Assembly: GCA_009923805.1 (NCBI GenBank)
Contig: RFSY01000005.1
Coordinates: 1-32,388, forward strand
Source of the DNA: Actinomycetota bacterium
Lineage (GTDB): Bacteria; Actinomycetota; Actinomycetes; Nanopelagicales; Nanopelagicaceae
DNA length: 32,388 nucleotides
Direction: 5' to 3'
Shown: piece by piece, positions 19,562 through 30,725 of the stretch
How positions within the stretch are numbered: position 1 is the stretch's first letter
How the letters are laid out: every line of letters begins with the position of its first letter
Made by a program: the position numbers and the translations under genes
Notes under the pieces: generated by a model
The model's database searches: none
Told to the model about the DNA's origin: nothing
Seen by the model: only the letters and a program-made list of their open reading frames with translations

Positions 19562-20927
19562 AGCGTTTCATCAGCCCTTCGGCGATTATGGGCGCTAACG
19601 AATTAACATCTCCAGCACCTAAAGTGATGATGACATCTCCGGGATTTGCTATTTCTATAACTCGATCTGCCGCTTGCGCAAAGTTGGGAATGAAATGGCC
19701 ATTGCGCATTTTTTCAGCGATGAGTTGGGCTGAAACTCCTGCAATCGGTTTCTCGCTAGCGGCATAAATTTCAAGAAGAGTCACATCGTCGGCAAGATCG
19801 AGAGCGGTCGCAAAGCCATCGAGGAACGCCTGTGTCCGTGAGTATCGATGAGGTTGGAAGATGACAAGTAAGCGACCATCGCCTGCATATCTTCGCGCAG
19901 CTTCAAGAGTCACAGTTATCTCAGTTGGATGATGTCCATAATCATCAACTATACGAATTCCATGTTCTGTTGCCTTTAACTCAAATCGCCTTCCTGTTCC
20001 TCTAAAGCTATGCAGACCTTCCAAAAGTTGGTGGATAGGAAGTCCTAAAGCAAGCCCCATGGCGATACATGCACCAGCGTTGAGAATATTGTGATGTCCC
20101 GGTACTTGAAGTTCTAAGGTGCCTACTGCGCGCCCCCGCCAGAGAATGCGGGATGTTGAGCCCATAGGCAGGAGTGAAATCTGGTCGATGCGTAAATCTG
20201 CATTTGCCGCTTCTCCATATGAAATAACTGAACAGCTTTTTGTGCTCTGCCCTAGAGCACGCGAGCCAGCATCATCAGCACAATAAATAAGAAATCCAGT
20301 AAGAGAAATAGTGAGGGCAAAATTATTGAATGCTGCAGTTACTTCCTCGGGCGTACGAAAAAAATCCACATGGTCATGTTCCACATTGGTGACAATCGCT
20401 GCCATAGGTTTGTACTCGACAAATGAGCCATCTGATTCATCTGCTTCAGCTACAAAGTAATCGCCAGTTCCGCGGTGAGCATTGGAACCAGATGCCATCA
20501 ATGTTCCGCCGATCGCAAACGATGGATCTACACCGCACGCCTGTAGCGCTACCGTCATCATAGAAGAGGTGGTCGTCTTTCCGTGTGTACCGGCCACTGC
20601 AATACTTTGGGTGCCCTGCATCAGAAGTGAGAGTGCTTGCGCGCGAGTAAGAATCGGAAGTGATCTCTGGACTGCGATTGCCATCTCCGGATTGCTTGCC
20701 GAGATAGCTGTTGAATAAATGACAACATCGGCTGCACCAACGTTTTCACTGCTATGTGATGAAAAAACTGTTGCACCGAGTGCGCTGAGGGCAGATAAAA
20801 CCGTGGAATCTTTTGCATCCGATCCTGAAACTTGAATCCCATCAGATAGGGCAATACGGGCTAAGCCACTCATGCCTGAGCCACCGATACCAATAAAGTG
20901 GAGCTTCTTGCCTTTGAGGGTATCCAT
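19554..20927 (-). CDS. murC: UDP-N-acetylmuramate--L-alanine ligase (MurC)
   Basis: LHFIGIGGSGMSGLARI, SIAVAGTHGKTTTSSMM, EADESDGSFVEYKP, VDDYGHHPTEI. Confidence 0.97.
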   Translation of the reverse strand: MDTLKGKKLHFIGIGGSGMSGLARIALSDGIQVSGSDAKDSTVLSALSALGATVFSSHSSENVGAADVVIYSTAISASNPEMAIAVQRSLPILTRAQALSLLMQGTQSIAVAGTHGKTTTSSMMTVALQACGVDPSFAIGGTLMASGSNAHRGTGDYFVAEADESDGSFVEYKPMAAIVTNVEHDHVDFFRTPEEVTAAFNNFALTISLTGFLIYCADDAGSRALGQSTKSCSVISYGEAANADLRIDQISLLPMGSTSRILWRGRAVGTLELQVPGHHNILNAGACIAMGLALGLPIHQLLEGLHSFRGTGRRFELKATEHGIRIVDDYGHHPTEITVTLEAARRYAGDGRLLVIFQPHRYSRTQAFLDGFATALDLADDVTLLEIYAASEKPIAGVSAQLIAEKMRNGHFIPNFAQAADRVIEIANPGDVIITLGAGDVNSLAPIIAEGLMKRFA

Positions 20928-22025
20928 TTACTTCCCTCCGTCCGGTTCAGATTCCGATAACGCAAATTCCATCAATCCCACAATCTTAGATGCTGCCTCC
21001 AGATCGCGATGTGATCCCGCTATCGGAGCGAGTGAGGCTTTTTCTAGAAGTCGATCTACATTTGCAATGAGCCAATCTGAGGTGAAACTCTTCTGCTCGA
21101 TGATTTCAGCACGAGATTGCTTAATGAGTGAATCGGCATTGAGTTGCTGTTCCCCATTACCAACTGGAAGTGGAATGAAGAGCGCATATTTCCCAAGGGT
21201 ATTTACCTCTGAGCACGTTACCGCACCGCTTCGAGCGATGATTAGATCAGCGGCAAGATAGGCAGTTGACATATCTGAAATATAAGAGAGAGCTTGATAA
21301 TTCTTCTCCGATTGTGGGATTTCATTCTGTGCTCCTACTCCGTGAAGTATTTGCACACCTTTATGCATTAATTGATTGCGAGAGGCTGCCATAACCTTAT
21401 TAATCGCCATTGAACCTTGCGAGCCACCAAAGACAAATATCAGGGGCGTGTGTGGGTCAAAACCAAGTTTCGATTTAGCTTGCTGCCTGGCTGAGATCCA
21501 ATCCTTCGATGCAGTTGTATATGCACTAGCAATATCTTGCTTCAGTGGAAGGCCCGCAAGAAGTCCTCCAGAGAGCTTTCCGGTTTTAACTGAGTAGGCG
21601 ATGGCTAAGTGAGATGTGAAGCGCGCTCCAAATCTATTAGCTATTCCTGGATGTGCATTTGCCTCATGAATAACGATTGGAATTCGACGGAGCGCTGCTG
21701 CCAAGTAAGTAGGGCCTGAGACATAGCCACCAAATCCAATAAGTAAATCTGCTCCTTGGAGAATTGAGAATGCTTGTGCGACGGATTTAATAAAAGTGAA
21801 GGGCAGAATCAGAAGCGAAGGAGAAAGTGAGCGAGCAACTTTCACTTTGGTTATGAGCGAAAGCGTAAAACCTGCTTCAGGAACTAGGCGCGTTTCAAGT
21901 CCTTCGGATGTGCCAACGAAGATAATCTCAGAATCAGGGTGACTACTTCTCCACTGACGGGCAACTGCAAGTGCCGGCGCGATATGGCCAGTTGTTCCGC
22001 CCCCTGCAAAAACTATTCGCTTCAC
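20928..22025 (-). CDS. murG: UDP-GlcNAc:undecaprenyl-PP-MurNAc-pentapeptide GlcNAc transferase (MurG)
   Basis: FAGGGTTGHIAPALAVA, GFGGYVSGPTYLAA, VIHEANAHPGIANR, FVFGGSQGSMAIN, IARSGAVTCSE. Confidence 0.97.
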   Translation of the reverse strand: MKRIVFAGGGTTGHIAPALAVARQWRSSHPDSEIIFVGTSEGLETRLVPEAGFTLSLITKVKVARSLSPSLLILPFTFIKSVAQAFSILQGADLLIGFGGYVSGPTYLAAALRRIPIVIHEANAHPGIANRFGARFTSHLAIAYSVKTGKLSGGLLAGLPLKQDIASAYTTASKDWISARQQAKSKLGFDPHTPLIFVFGGSQGSMAINKVMAASRNQLMHKGVQILHGVGAQNEIPQSEKNYQALSYISDMSTAYLAADLIIARSGAVTCSEVNTLGKYALFIPLPVGNGEQQLNADSLIKQSRAEIIEQKSFTSDWLIANVDRLLEKASLAPIAGSHRDLEAASKIVGLMEFALSESEPDGGK

Positions 22026-23185
22026 TTCTTGCGCTTCTGCACAATCTCATTACGCACTTCGGGATCTCGAAGTGCTGCACCTGCAACAAAACCAATTGCA
22101 CATATAGTGACAACTAGCGCAGATCCCCCATATGAAACCAGCGGAAGAGTTACGCCCACAACTGGTAACAAGCTAGTTGCTGAACCAAGATTGAGGAAAG
22201 ATTGCACCGCAATCCAGATTCCGATCCCCGCGCATGCAAAGCGACTCATTGGATCTTTAGCTCGAAGGGCAATTCTGAAAATGGAGTAAATCATTACCGC
22301 TAGCAATATAAGAACTGAGATGGTTCCAACTAATCCAAGCTCTTCTCCAATTACTGAGAAAATAAAATCTGTATGAGCTTCAGGTAAGTTGCCCCACTTC
22401 TGCCTGCTGCCACCTAGACCAACACCGAAGAGACCACCACTTGCAAGACCTAAGAGGCTATGCGCTGGTTGCCAGCCAATATCTTTGTAATCAGCTGGTG
22501 CAAATGGATTAAGGAATACCAGAAATCTCTTAGAACGGTATCCGGAGGTCGCAATCAAAAAAGTTAGTGCAATTGATGCAACGACAGTGAACGTTCCGAG
22601 GAGCCGTAACCGAATTCCAGAGATGAAGAGTAAGCCAGCCAGAATAGCGCCAATGACTGAGGCGGTACCCAAATCATTTCCCAGCATGACCAAAACGAGA
22701 ATTACGAAGAATGCTGGTGCAATAAGTTTCAATACATTTGTATGCAATCGCCCCGCAATTTCTCTGTGAGAGAGCTGGAAACTTGCCCAGATAATCATAA
22801 AGAACTTAGCAAACTCGCTAGGTTGCACATCAAAATACTTGAGGTTGATCCAGTTGGTATTTCCATTGACTGTCTTGCCGACCCCCGGGATAAGGAGTAT
22901 GAGCAATATCGCAACAGATATCGCGAATCCCGAGCGGCCAATAATCTGCCATTTTTCAATTTTAATTCTCGACAGATAGCCGGCTAAAGGAAGAGAAATC
23001 AAAAGGAAGAGGAATTGACGCAAGACTATGGTGAGTGCAGAACCACGAGTGTCAATCGAATGAATCGAGGAGGCAGAGAAAACCATGATGAGCCCCAAAA
23101 TACTGAGCGCTCCTGCAGAAATTATCAACATATAAAGATGGTTGACTGGTTTAGCTAAGAATTGCTCGCGGGCTTTAGTTGCCAT
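22022..23185 (-). CDS. ftsW: FtsW-type SEDS glycosyltransferase
   Basis: MATKAREQFLAKPVNHLYMLIISAGALSILGLIMVFSASS...GVGKTVNGNTNWINL...QPSEFAKF...EAHTDFIFSVIGEELGLVG...PLVSYGGSAL. The ORF-track start at 23263 over-extends into murD. Confidence 0.95.
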   Translation of the reverse strand: MATKAREQFLAKPVNHLYMLIISAGALSILGLIMVFSASSIHSIDTRGSALTIVLRQFLFLLISLPLAGYLSRIKIEKWQIIGRSGFAISVAILLILLIPGVGKTVNGNTNWINLKYFDVQPSEFAKFFMIIWASFQLSHREIAGRLHTNVLKLIAPAFFVILVLVMLGNDLGTASVIGAILAGLLFISGIRLRLLGTFTVVASIALTFLIATSGYRSKRFLVFLNPFAPADYKDIGWQPAHSLLGLASGGLFGVGLGGSRQKWGNLPEAHTDFIFSVIGEELGLVGTISVLILLAVMIYSIFRIALRAKDPMSRFACAGIGIWIAVQSFLNLGSATSLLPVVGVTLPLVSYGGSALVVTICAIGFVAGAALRDPEVRNEIVQKRKK

Positions 23186-24572
23186 GCTTGACCACTTTCT
23201 CAACAGCTGCTGCAAATCTATCTCCACGATCAGCATAAGAAATGAATTGGTCCATCGACGCACATGCAGGAGCTAAGAGAACAGTGTCTCCGGAGAGCGC
23301 TTTCTCACGTGCTTTCGCTACAACTGATTGCATAAATGCGTTGTCACTTGCACCACGTTGATAACCCGTAGGTGCATCGACATAAGAAATTTCTATATGA
23401 GGTGCGTGTTCACGAATTTCTGCTGCTATGAGTTCGCGATCTTCTCCGATGAGGATGGCTGCTCGTACTCGAGTCTTAACGCGCTCAACTAATTCACCCA
23501 TACGTGCACCTTTTGCTAATCCTCCAGCAATCCAAACTACTGAGAGCGAAGACATAATCGATGCTGCTGCGGCATGGGGATTTGTTGCCTTCGAATCATT
23601 AATCCACTGGATTCCATCTTTTTCTAGAATCTTTTCAATGCGGTGGCGACCGGGCGCGAAACTCTTTATCGCCTCACGTATTGAATCGTGTGAAATTCCA
23701 ATAGTTCTAGCTAACCCCGCTGCCGCAAGAGTATTTGATACATGGTGCGGAACGGTTGGAAGAACTTCTGCAAGCTCGCATAACATCGCAGCCTCTTGTG
23801 GGTCTGCGACGAAAGCGCGATCTACTAGAAGCTCTTCAACAACTCCAATTTCACCAGGACCCGGAGTGTTAAGTGAGAAAAATACTTTCCGGCCAAGCCA
23901 GTGGTTGCTTCTACCAACTACTTCACCGTCATCTGCATTAAGAATTGCGGTATTAGAACTATCGAGGATTGAAAGTTTATCGGCAGCATATGCCTCAAAG
24001 CTTCCATGCCAATCAAGGTGATCTTCTGCGATATTGAGTATCGAACTAGCAACAAAATGCGCTTCTTCTAACCAATGTAACTGAAATGATGAAAGTTCTA
24101 ACACAAGGTATTCATAGTTCTCAGACGACTGGACAGCCTCAATAACAGTTGTCCCAACATTTCCGCAGGCCAGAGCAGATACTCCCCCTGTTCGCAACAT
24201 ATGTGCACAGAGTTCGACGGTAGTTGTTTTTCCATTGGTTCCGGTAAGTGCAAGCCATTTTTGTGCAGGATTCTTTAAATTCCACGCTAAATCAATTTCG
24301 TTGATGATTGAAATTCCATTTTCGCGAGCGGATTTTACTAATGGGTGGTCTTCGCGCCATCCTGGTGAAATTAGGAATAAATCAAAATCTGTCATCACGA
24401 CTTGATCGGGTGTGATGAGATGCAAATCCTCATATTCAGAGACCTTTTCGTCTACTAGCGTCACCTCGGCATCCCGCTTCATCAGCGCACGAGCAGATGC
24501 AACTCCTGTTACGCCAGCTCCTGCAATAAGGATGCGTTTTTCAGCGAGTTGTGAGTAAAGGTTTTGGGGCAT
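23175..24572 (-). CDS. murD: UDP-N-acetylmuramoylalanine--D-glutamate ligase (MurD)
   Basis: MPQNLYSQLAEKRILIAGAGVTGVASARAL, LALTGTNGKTTTVELC, LNIAEDHLDWHG, WINDSKATNPHAAAASI. The upstream ORF-track extension overlaps mraY. Confidence 0.96.
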   Translation of the reverse strand: MPQNLYSQLAEKRILIAGAGVTGVASARALMKRDAEVTLVDEKVSEYEDLHLITPDQVVMTDFDLFLISPGWREDHPLVKSARENGISIINEIDLAWNLKNPAQKWLALTGTNGKTTTVELCAHMLRTGGVSALACGNVGTTVIEAVQSSENYEYLVLELSSFQLHWLEEAHFVASSILNIAEDHLDWHGSFEAYAADKLSILDSSNTAILNADDGEVVGRSNHWLGRKVFFSLNTPGPGEIGVVEELLVDRAFVADPQEAAMLCELAEVLPTVPHHVSNTLAAAGLARTIGISHDSIREAIKSFAPGRHRIEKILEKDGIQWINDSKATNPHAAAASIMSSLSVVWIAGGLAKGARMGELVERVKTRVRAAILIGEDRELIAAEIREHAPHIEISYVDAPTGYQRGASDNAFMQSVVAKAREKALSGDTVLLAPACASMDQFISYADRGDRFAAAVEKVVKHGN

Positions 24573-24586
24573 CGTTATACCAAGAA

Positions 24587-25645
24587 CTAACTTGCGACCC
24601 ATTGGGTATAGAAGAGACCAAGCCCTAAAGCGACACTCAATCCAGCAATAATCCAAAATCTAAGGACGATGGTTACTTCGCCCCAACCCATGAGTTCGAA
24701 GTGGTGTTGAAGTGGAGCCATCTTGAAGAGTCGCTTGCCACCAGTAATTTTGAAGTAGATAACTTGAAGCGCTACCGACAAAGTGATGATGACAAATAGC
24801 CCACCAAGTGGAATAAGCAACAATTCAACTCGGAGAGTCGTTGCTAGTCCTGCAAGTGCACCGCCTAGCGCAAGTGAACCAGTATCGCCCATAAATATTT
24901 TTGCTGGGGATGCATTCCACCAAAGGAAACCTGTGCAAGCACCGGCAAGTGCTGCAGCCAATACTGCAAGATCTAGTGGATCGCGGACGTTGTAACAATT
25001 ATTTGAAAGTGCTACAGCACAACTTTGCCCAAATTCCCAAACACCAATAAGTACGAATGCAAGAAATGTCATGACAGATGCACCGGTTGCAAGACCATCA
25101 AGGCCATCAGTGAGATTTACACCGTTACTGGTCGCGGTGACCATGAAAGCCACCCAGATGATGACAAGTACTGCGCCTAATGAAATGCTCGTATCTTGCA
25201 CGGTCGATAAGTTAAGTGAGATCGGAGTGAGGCCATTCTGGTCGGGAAAATGAATTCCGAGGTAGCCAAACATCGCCGCAAAAAGAACCTGCCCAAAGAT
25301 TTTCTGCTTTCCAGAAATACCCCTGGAATTCTGGCGAGAGATCTTCATGTAGTCATCGATAAAACCTACAAGCGCAAGTAAGAACATGAGTCCAAGAATC
25401 AGTGCAGCTGAGATTGTTATAGAACTTCCAGTAATTGCATGTGCAAAGAGATAGGCAACCAAAGTTGCAAAAATGATGATGATTCCACCCATTGTTGGCG
25501 TTCCACGCTTGGTCTGATGTGTTGCAGGACCATCGTCTCGAATGATTTGACCATAACCGCGACGAGCTAGCGCCTTAATCAGCACCGGTGTTCCAAAGAG
25601 TGATAAGAAGAGTGCGAGTGATCCGGCAATCAGAATGAGTTTCAC
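24587..25645 (-). CDS. mraY: Phospho-N-acetylmuramoyl-pentapeptide transferase (MraY)
   Basis: [86 protein letters not shown]. Confidence 0.97.
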   Translation of the reverse strand: MKLILIAGSLALFLSLFGTPVLIKALARRGYGQIIRDDGPATHQTKRGTPTMGGIIIIFATLVAYLFAHAITGSSITISAALILGLMFLLALVGFIDDYMKISRQNSRGISGKQKIFGQVLFAAMFGYLGIHFPDQNGLTPISLNLSTVQDTSISLGAVLVIIWVAFMVTATSNGVNLTDGLDGLATGASVMTFLAFVLIGVWEFGQSCAVALSNNCYNVRDPLDLAVLAAALAGACTGFLWWNASPAKIFMGDTGSLALGGALAGLATTLRVELLLIPLGGLFVIITLSVALQVIYFKITGGKRLFKMAPLQHHFELMGWGEVTIVLRFWIIAGLSVALGLGLFYTQWVAS

Positions 25646-27033
25646 TGTTCCATCTCCTCGCTATTCCATTTCTTCCTGCATGAGTCAGAGATTGATTGTG
25701 CTAGCTCTTCGAGCTTTTCAGATCGGGAGGCTTTCACCAACGCAACATCTCCTTGATTCATATTCTCCGCAATGACAAGTGCCTGCGCCTTATCATCACA
25801 AATATGAATTGACATCGCATCTGTTTCGGCAAGATTTCCTGCATATTCGGGGGCCCCGACACATACGAGATGATCAATGCCCAACTCTGACGCAAGGGTG
25901 CCAATTGCGCCATGGTCAGATAGGGATGACTCGCCGAGTTCATGCATCTTTCCTAGGAATGCCCAGGATTCTCCCCCTCGTTCCTGCGCAAAGAGCTTCA
26001 AAGTCTGCAAAGCTGCTGCAACGGATTCTGGACTGGCGTTATAGGCATCATTAATTAAAAGTAAATGTGGAAGTTCAATAATTTCCATTCGCCAATGAGC
26101 AAATGACTCGGCAGTTGATAATCCGCTGGCAATTTGATCAAGAGTAAAGCCTAATTGTGATGCAACTGCTGCAACTGCAAGAGCATTTGCTACTTGATGT
26201 AGTCCTACGATTCTTAGTCCCACTGCAGCTCGTCCGTCAGGCGTTACTAAATCAAAGTGTGCTCGGCCTTCACGGAATTCGATATCCGTTGCTCGGATAT
26301 CACATTGATTATCCTCACCAAAAAATATCGACTTACCTTTGTGAAGGCTGGCCATCTGAGGGGTGTACTTATCGTATTTACCAAGAATCGCGATTCCCTC
26401 CGGCGCCAGATTCGAGACTAATTCAGATTTTGTCTTAGCAATCATTTCTACGGAGCCAAATTCACCAACATGTGCCGATCCCACTCGTAATACAACACCG
26501 ATATTGGGTTGTGCTATCCCAGCTAGTTTGGCGATATCCCCTTGATGGCGGGCGCCCATCTCAACGATGCAGTACTTAGTTTCTGAGGTGCATTGAAGAA
26601 GCGAAATTGGCATTCCAATTTCATTATTGAAGTTTCCGTGAGGAGCAACTGTCGCTGCTGCTGATGAAAGAACTGAAGTCAATAACTCTTTGGTCGTCGT
26701 CTTACCTTGCGAACCAGTTATTCCTATGACAATCAAGTTCTTTAGTGTTGAGCGAACATGCTGCGCTAGTTTGCCTAGGGATTCGATGACATCGTCGACA
26801 ATGATATGAGTACCATTTACCGATTTACTTGCAAGTGTCAGAACCGCTCCATGAGCATATGCATCTTCAGCGAATGCATGTCCATCACGACTTTCACCTT
26901 TAAGCGCTAGAAAAAATGAGCCCACTGTTGCATCCTCGGAGTTGATGACGGGTGGGGAGGTAACTAAGACATCTTCACCGATAAGTTTGCCACCGACAAT
27001 GCGAGCAATCTCTGAGGCTTTTAATGGAATCAT
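25642..27033 (-). CDS. murF: UDP-MurNAc-tripeptide--D-alanyl-D-alanine ligase (MurF)
   Basis: [69 protein letters not shown]. Confidence 0.96.
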   Translation of the reverse strand: MIPLKASEIARIVGGKLIGEDVLVTSPPVINSEDATVGSFFLALKGESRDGHAFAEDAYAHGAVLTLASKSVNGTHIIVDDVIESLGKLAQHVRSTLKNLIVIGITGSQGKTTTKELLTSVLSSAAATVAPHGNFNNEIGMPISLLQCTSETKYCIVEMGARHQGDIAKLAGIAQPNIGVVLRVGSAHVGEFGSVEMIAKTKSELVSNLAPEGIAILGKYDKYTPQMASLHKGKSIFFGEDNQCDIRATDIEFREGRAHFDLVTPDGRAAVGLRIVGLHQVANALAVAAVASQLGFTLDQIASGLSTAESFAHWRMEIIELPHLLLINDAYNASPESVAAALQTLKLFAQERGGESWAFLGKMHELGESSLSDHGAIGTLASELGIDHLVCVGAPEYAGNLAETDAMSIHICDDKAQALVIAENMNQGDVALVKASRSEKLEELAQSISDSCRKKWNSEEMEQ

Positions 27034-28514
27034 TTCTTAGCCTCGATAGCTCTTGCTAAATATAGACGGTCATCAAATGGCGTAGTAACGCCTTTAATTT
27101 CCTGACCGCTTTCATGTCCCTTTCCTAAAATAAGAACAGTATCCCCCGCAGCGGCGCAGCTAACTGCATACTCAATTGCTGTTGCACGATCTTCAATGAC
27201 TCGAGATGGCTCACTTACTGAAAGATTCTGGATCATCTCTTTCAATATTGTTTCTGGGTTCTCGCTACGTGGATTATCACTGGTAAATACTGCAATATCG
27301 CAGCCCTGCGCGAGTGCAGCACCCATCAAACTGCGCTTTGAAGAATCTCTATCTCCGCCACATCCAAGCACAGCGATAATTTTGCCATCTGTAAATTCCC
27401 GCGCAGCTCTCAGGACATTTTCAACAGCGTCAGGTGAGTGCGCATAATCAACAAGTGCCTTGAAATTTTGACCAATATTTACTGGGTCAAGCCTTCCCGG
27501 TGCGCCGGTCAATGCGGGAATGACTGTGGCGAGTTCTATTGCATCGATACCGCTTTCGTGAGCGATTGCAACCGCCATCAGTAGATTATCTAAGTTATAA
27601 CCACCAATGAGCTGAGTCTTACTTTCAATCAAGATTCCACCAGTGCCACGAATACTGATTTCAGAACCGGAAGCAACATTGTGAATCTGGGTGAAATGCC
27701 ATTGCGCCTCTGCCGATGAACGGGAGAGTGAAATTACTGGGATCTGACATTCACCCGCAAGTCGAGAACCAAAACTATTATCAATGTTAATAACCGCTGA
27801 ATCTGCATATTCATATGTAAAGAGTTGAGATTTAGTTGTGTAGTAACTCTCCATATCCCCGTGGAAATCTAAATGATCTTGCGAGAGATTGGTGAATCCG
27901 ACTATTGCAAAATGCGAACCTTGAACTCGCTTCAGTGCGATGGCGTGACTTGAGACTTCCATTACGAGATGTCTCATGTGACGCTCACGCATGGTCGCTA
28001 CCAACGCCTGTAAATCTGCAGCTTCTGGGGTCGTACGTGAACTCTTGAGAACTTCTGCGCCAATACGGGTTTCAACTGTTCCAATCAAACCTGTGTCGCG
28101 CCCGGCACTTTCAAATATTTGGTAGAGCAACGTTGTAACCGTTGTCTTTCCATTAGTTCCAGTTATTGCAATGGAAGCTAGATCGCGCGTCGGTGAGGCA
28201 TACAGCGATGAGGCAATCAACGCACCGGCACTACGCACATCTGCAACAACCAATGTCGGCAATCCAAGAGACTTCTCTGCACCTTTGGCATCAGTAACGA
28301 TGGCAACTGCCCCACGTTCTTTGGCAGCTTCAATGAAATTGGCTCCATGCACTTTGATGCCCGGGATTGCAAGGAAGATATCGCCTGCTTCAACATTGGA
28401 ATCTTTCTGTGTAATACCTGTAACGATGATTTTTGATTCTGTATCAACTTTTGCCCCAATTAACTCTGCCACATCACTGAGGGCAATTGAGAAATCTGCG
28501 ACAGGGCGAATCAT
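27030..28514 (-). CDS. murE: UDP-MurNAc-tripeptide synthetase (MurE), meso-DAP-type DNPR motif
   Basis: IAITGTNGKTTVTTLL, TTPEAADLQAL, FTNLSQDHLDFHGDMESYY, VDYAHSPDAVENVL, FTSDNPRSENPETIL, ILGKGHESGQ. Confidence 0.97.
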   Translation of the reverse strand: MIRPVADFSIALSDVAELIGAKVDTESKIIVTGITQKDSNVEAGDIFLAIPGIKVHGANFIEAAKERGAVAIVTDAKGAEKSLGLPTLVVADVRSAGALIASSLYASPTRDLASIAITGTNGKTTVTTLLYQIFESAGRDTGLIGTVETRIGAEVLKSSRTTPEAADLQALVATMRERHMRHLVMEVSSHAIALKRVQGSHFAIVGFTNLSQDHLDFHGDMESYYTTKSQLFTYEYADSAVINIDNSFGSRLAGECQIPVISLSRSSAEAQWHFTQIHNVASGSEISIRGTGGILIESKTQLIGGYNLDNLLMAVAIAHESGIDAIELATVIPALTGAPGRLDPVNIGQNFKALVDYAHSPDAVENVLRAAREFTDGKIIAVLGCGGDRDSSKRSLMGAALAQGCDIAVFTSDNPRSENPETILKEMIQNLSVSEPSRVIEDRATAIEYAVSCAAAGDTVLILGKGHESGQEIKGVTTPFDDRLYLARAIEAKK

Positions 28515-30316
28515 TGCTTTGACACACTTATCTGCGTAGTTCGCACGCGTGAAAGTTCTGATTGAGTTAGTGCGACAGGTAAAACCTTTGTTCCAGTAGG
28601 TGCAACGTGCTCTGATTGAAGTACAAAAGTCATCACTTTCTTAAATACAGGACCGCCAAGAGAACCACCATAATGTCCGTTCTTCGGATCTTGCAAAGTT
28701 ACGCTAATGACATAACGTGGCGCATCTGCTGGAGCAAATCCAATGAAAGAAGCTGTATATCCGCTATATCGGCCGGTGTTCTGGTCATAACGCATTGCAG
28801 TACCAGTCTTACCTGCAACACGATAACCCGGAATCGCAGCACTTGGCGCGGTTCCTTGAGCAGAGACAACACTCTCCATCATGATTCTAAGTTTTATAGC
28901 AGTATCTTCACTCACCACTCGAGTTGTAGTGCGATTAGCTGCCGGTGTGAAGTGCCCTGAGGCATCACTTGTACCTGCAATCACAGTGGGAGAAACTCGA
29001 ACTCCGTTATTAGCAATCGTCGCAAAAACACTCGTTGCTTGCATAGCCGTTAATGAATATCCCTGACCGAAAGCAACTGTTGGCGCAGTTGTTCCAGACC
29101 AATCCGATACTGGACGCAGCAGACCGGCAGATTCACCCGGTAAGCCAGATCCTGTCTTTGAGCCAATCCCAAAGAGGGTCAGATATTTATAAAGTGTGTC
29201 ATGACCGAGCGTCTCACCCACTTGAATAGTGCCAGTATTACTTGAGACCGCAAGAATTCCTGAGGTTGTTAAATGCTGAGTTGCATGACGCTCGTGATCA
29301 TGAAAGGTAGAACCTGCGCGCTTTAACATATAAGGGACAGTAAAAACAGTTTCTGGTGAAATAGTTTTCTCTTCTAAAGCCGCCGCCATCGTCATCACTT
29401 TGCCTGTGGATCCTGGCTCATAGACATCTTGCACAGAAGGATTTCGCATGAGAGAAAGTGCAACGTTCTTCGTATCATTTGGATCAAATGTAGGGGCAGT
29501 TGCGTGAGCGACTATCTGTCCTGTCTTTGGATCCATCACAATTACTGTTCCACTTGATGCACCTGAATCTTTTACAGCTTTAGTAATCGCTTCTGCAGCA
29601 ACCCATTGCACATCACGATTAATAGTGAGTCGAATATTGGTTCCAGCTTTGGCAGCAACTAGCTCTTGCTGTGAACCAGGAATTTCCGCGCCGTATCCTC
29701 GTGCATATGAATACCGACCATCAGTGCCTGTTATCTCTGAATTAAGACCTGATTCAAGACCAGATGCGCCAATTCCATCTTGGCGCACAAACCCAATGAG
29801 TGAAGAGATTAATGAACCAGATGGATATTCGCGAATAAAAGCGCGCTCTGGGAAGAAGCCAATAATGCGTTTATCTAGTTCTTTTATAGGAAGAGTTTTG
29901 TTGTAGTCATAGAGTGCCTGAGTTAGTTTTTCCCATGTAGCAGGACGGGCATCTTTGAGAACGATTGAATACTTCTTGGTGCCAGTAATGCTACTTTCAA
30001 TATCGCCCGCTGGTAATCCAAGAATTGGCGAAGCAAAAGCTGCAACACGAGAAGGATCTGTTATCTGAGTCTGATCTACAACGATATTGATTGCCGAAAC
30101 GCTACGTGCAAATGCAATTCCGTTAACATCGGTGATATCTCCGCGAGGTGCTGGAATAACACGTGTTGATTGCATTTCATTGGCAGCTTTTGCTTGGTAT
30201 GAACTTGCTTGAATAACTTGAACACGAATCAATTGACATGCAAAGATAAGGAAGATTCCAAAAATTACTGTGACAACAATTCCAATTCGAGATTTCGCAA
30301 GCAGGAGGTTACCCAT
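28511..30316 (-). CDS. ftsI: Peptidoglycan D,D-transpeptidase FtsI (class B PBP)
   Basis: PRGDITDVNGIAFARSV, EPGSTGKVMT (SxxK), VSSNTGTIQV (SxN), VAGKTGTAMR (KTG). Probable start is MGNLLLAKS, inside the ORF starting at 30352. Confidence 0.95.
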   Translation of the reverse strand: MGNLLLAKSRIGIVVTVIFGIFLIFACQLIRVQVIQASSYQAKAANEMQSTRVIPAPRGDITDVNGIAFARSVSAINIVVDQTQITDPSRVAAFASPILGLPAGDIESSITGTKKYSIVLKDARPATWEKLTQALYDYNKTLPIKELDKRIIGFFPERAFIREYPSGSLISSLIGFVRQDGIGASGLESGLNSEITGTDGRYSYARGYGAEIPGSQQELVAAKAGTNIRLTINRDVQWVAAEAITKAVKDSGASSGTVIVMDPKTGQIVAHATAPTFDPNDTKNVALSLMRNPSVQDVYEPGSTGKVMTMAAALEEKTISPETVFTVPYMLKRAGSTFHDHERHATQHLTTSGILAVSSNTGTIQVGETLGHDTLYKYLTLFGIGSKTGSGLPGESAGLLRPVSDWSGTTAPTVAFGQGYSLTAMQATSVFATIANNGVRVSPTVIAGTSDASGHFTPAANRTTTRVVSEDTAIKLRIMMESVVSAQGTAPSAAIPGYRVAGKTGTAMRYDQNTGRYSGYTASFIGFAPADAPRYVISVTLQDPKNGHYGGSLGGPVFKKVMTFVLQSEHVAPTGTKVLPVALTQSELSRVRTTQISVSKQ

Positions 30317-30725
30317 GCGTGACTCCGGTATCTGCTGGAGTTGTGAGATCAAGGAAGACTGGAGTCTCAGATGGGCGCATTCCTAAAGCAGATGCAGCTG
30401 CAGCTAATCTCTCAGGAGCGGCATGGGAATCAATAGAGCGATTGATTGCATCGCGGGCATCGGCAACTTGTTTTGCTTCAAACTTCAAATTTGAGAGCGT
30501 GAATGCATCCTGTGCAAGTAGTGTGTTAATTCCCAGCAGTGCTAAAAATCCGAGCAGGCTCACAATTGTTAAGAACTTTGCAAAATACTTGTGAGTTGCT
30601 CGTGCGCCACTTGTGATCTCAGGAAAGAAACCGAGAATTATTTCAGCAGTGCGCTCTCCAACCGGCTTGCCTTTCTTTGTAGGATTGAAAGATGGCAATA
30701 AAGCGCGGGCAGTTGCTAACGACAT
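30309..30725 (-). CDS. ftsL: FtsL-like small division membrane protein
   Basis: 138 aa, single TM (FLTIVSLLGFLALLGINTLLAQDAF) followed by a coiled-coil-like region; located between rsmH and ftsI. Family called mainly from synteny and architecture. Confidence 0.78.
   Translation of the reverse strand: MSLATARALLPSFNPTKKGKPVGERTAEIILGFFPEITSGARATHKYFAKFLTIVSLLGFLALLGINTLLAQDAFTLSNLKFEAKQVADARDAINRSIDSHAAPERLAAAASALGMRPSETPVFLDLTTPADTGVTHG

Noticed and set aside
23428-24021. 197-aa plus-strand ORF inside murD
   Set aside because: Fully antisense to conserved MurD coding sequence; low-complexity Ser/Arg/Ala-rich shadow translation.
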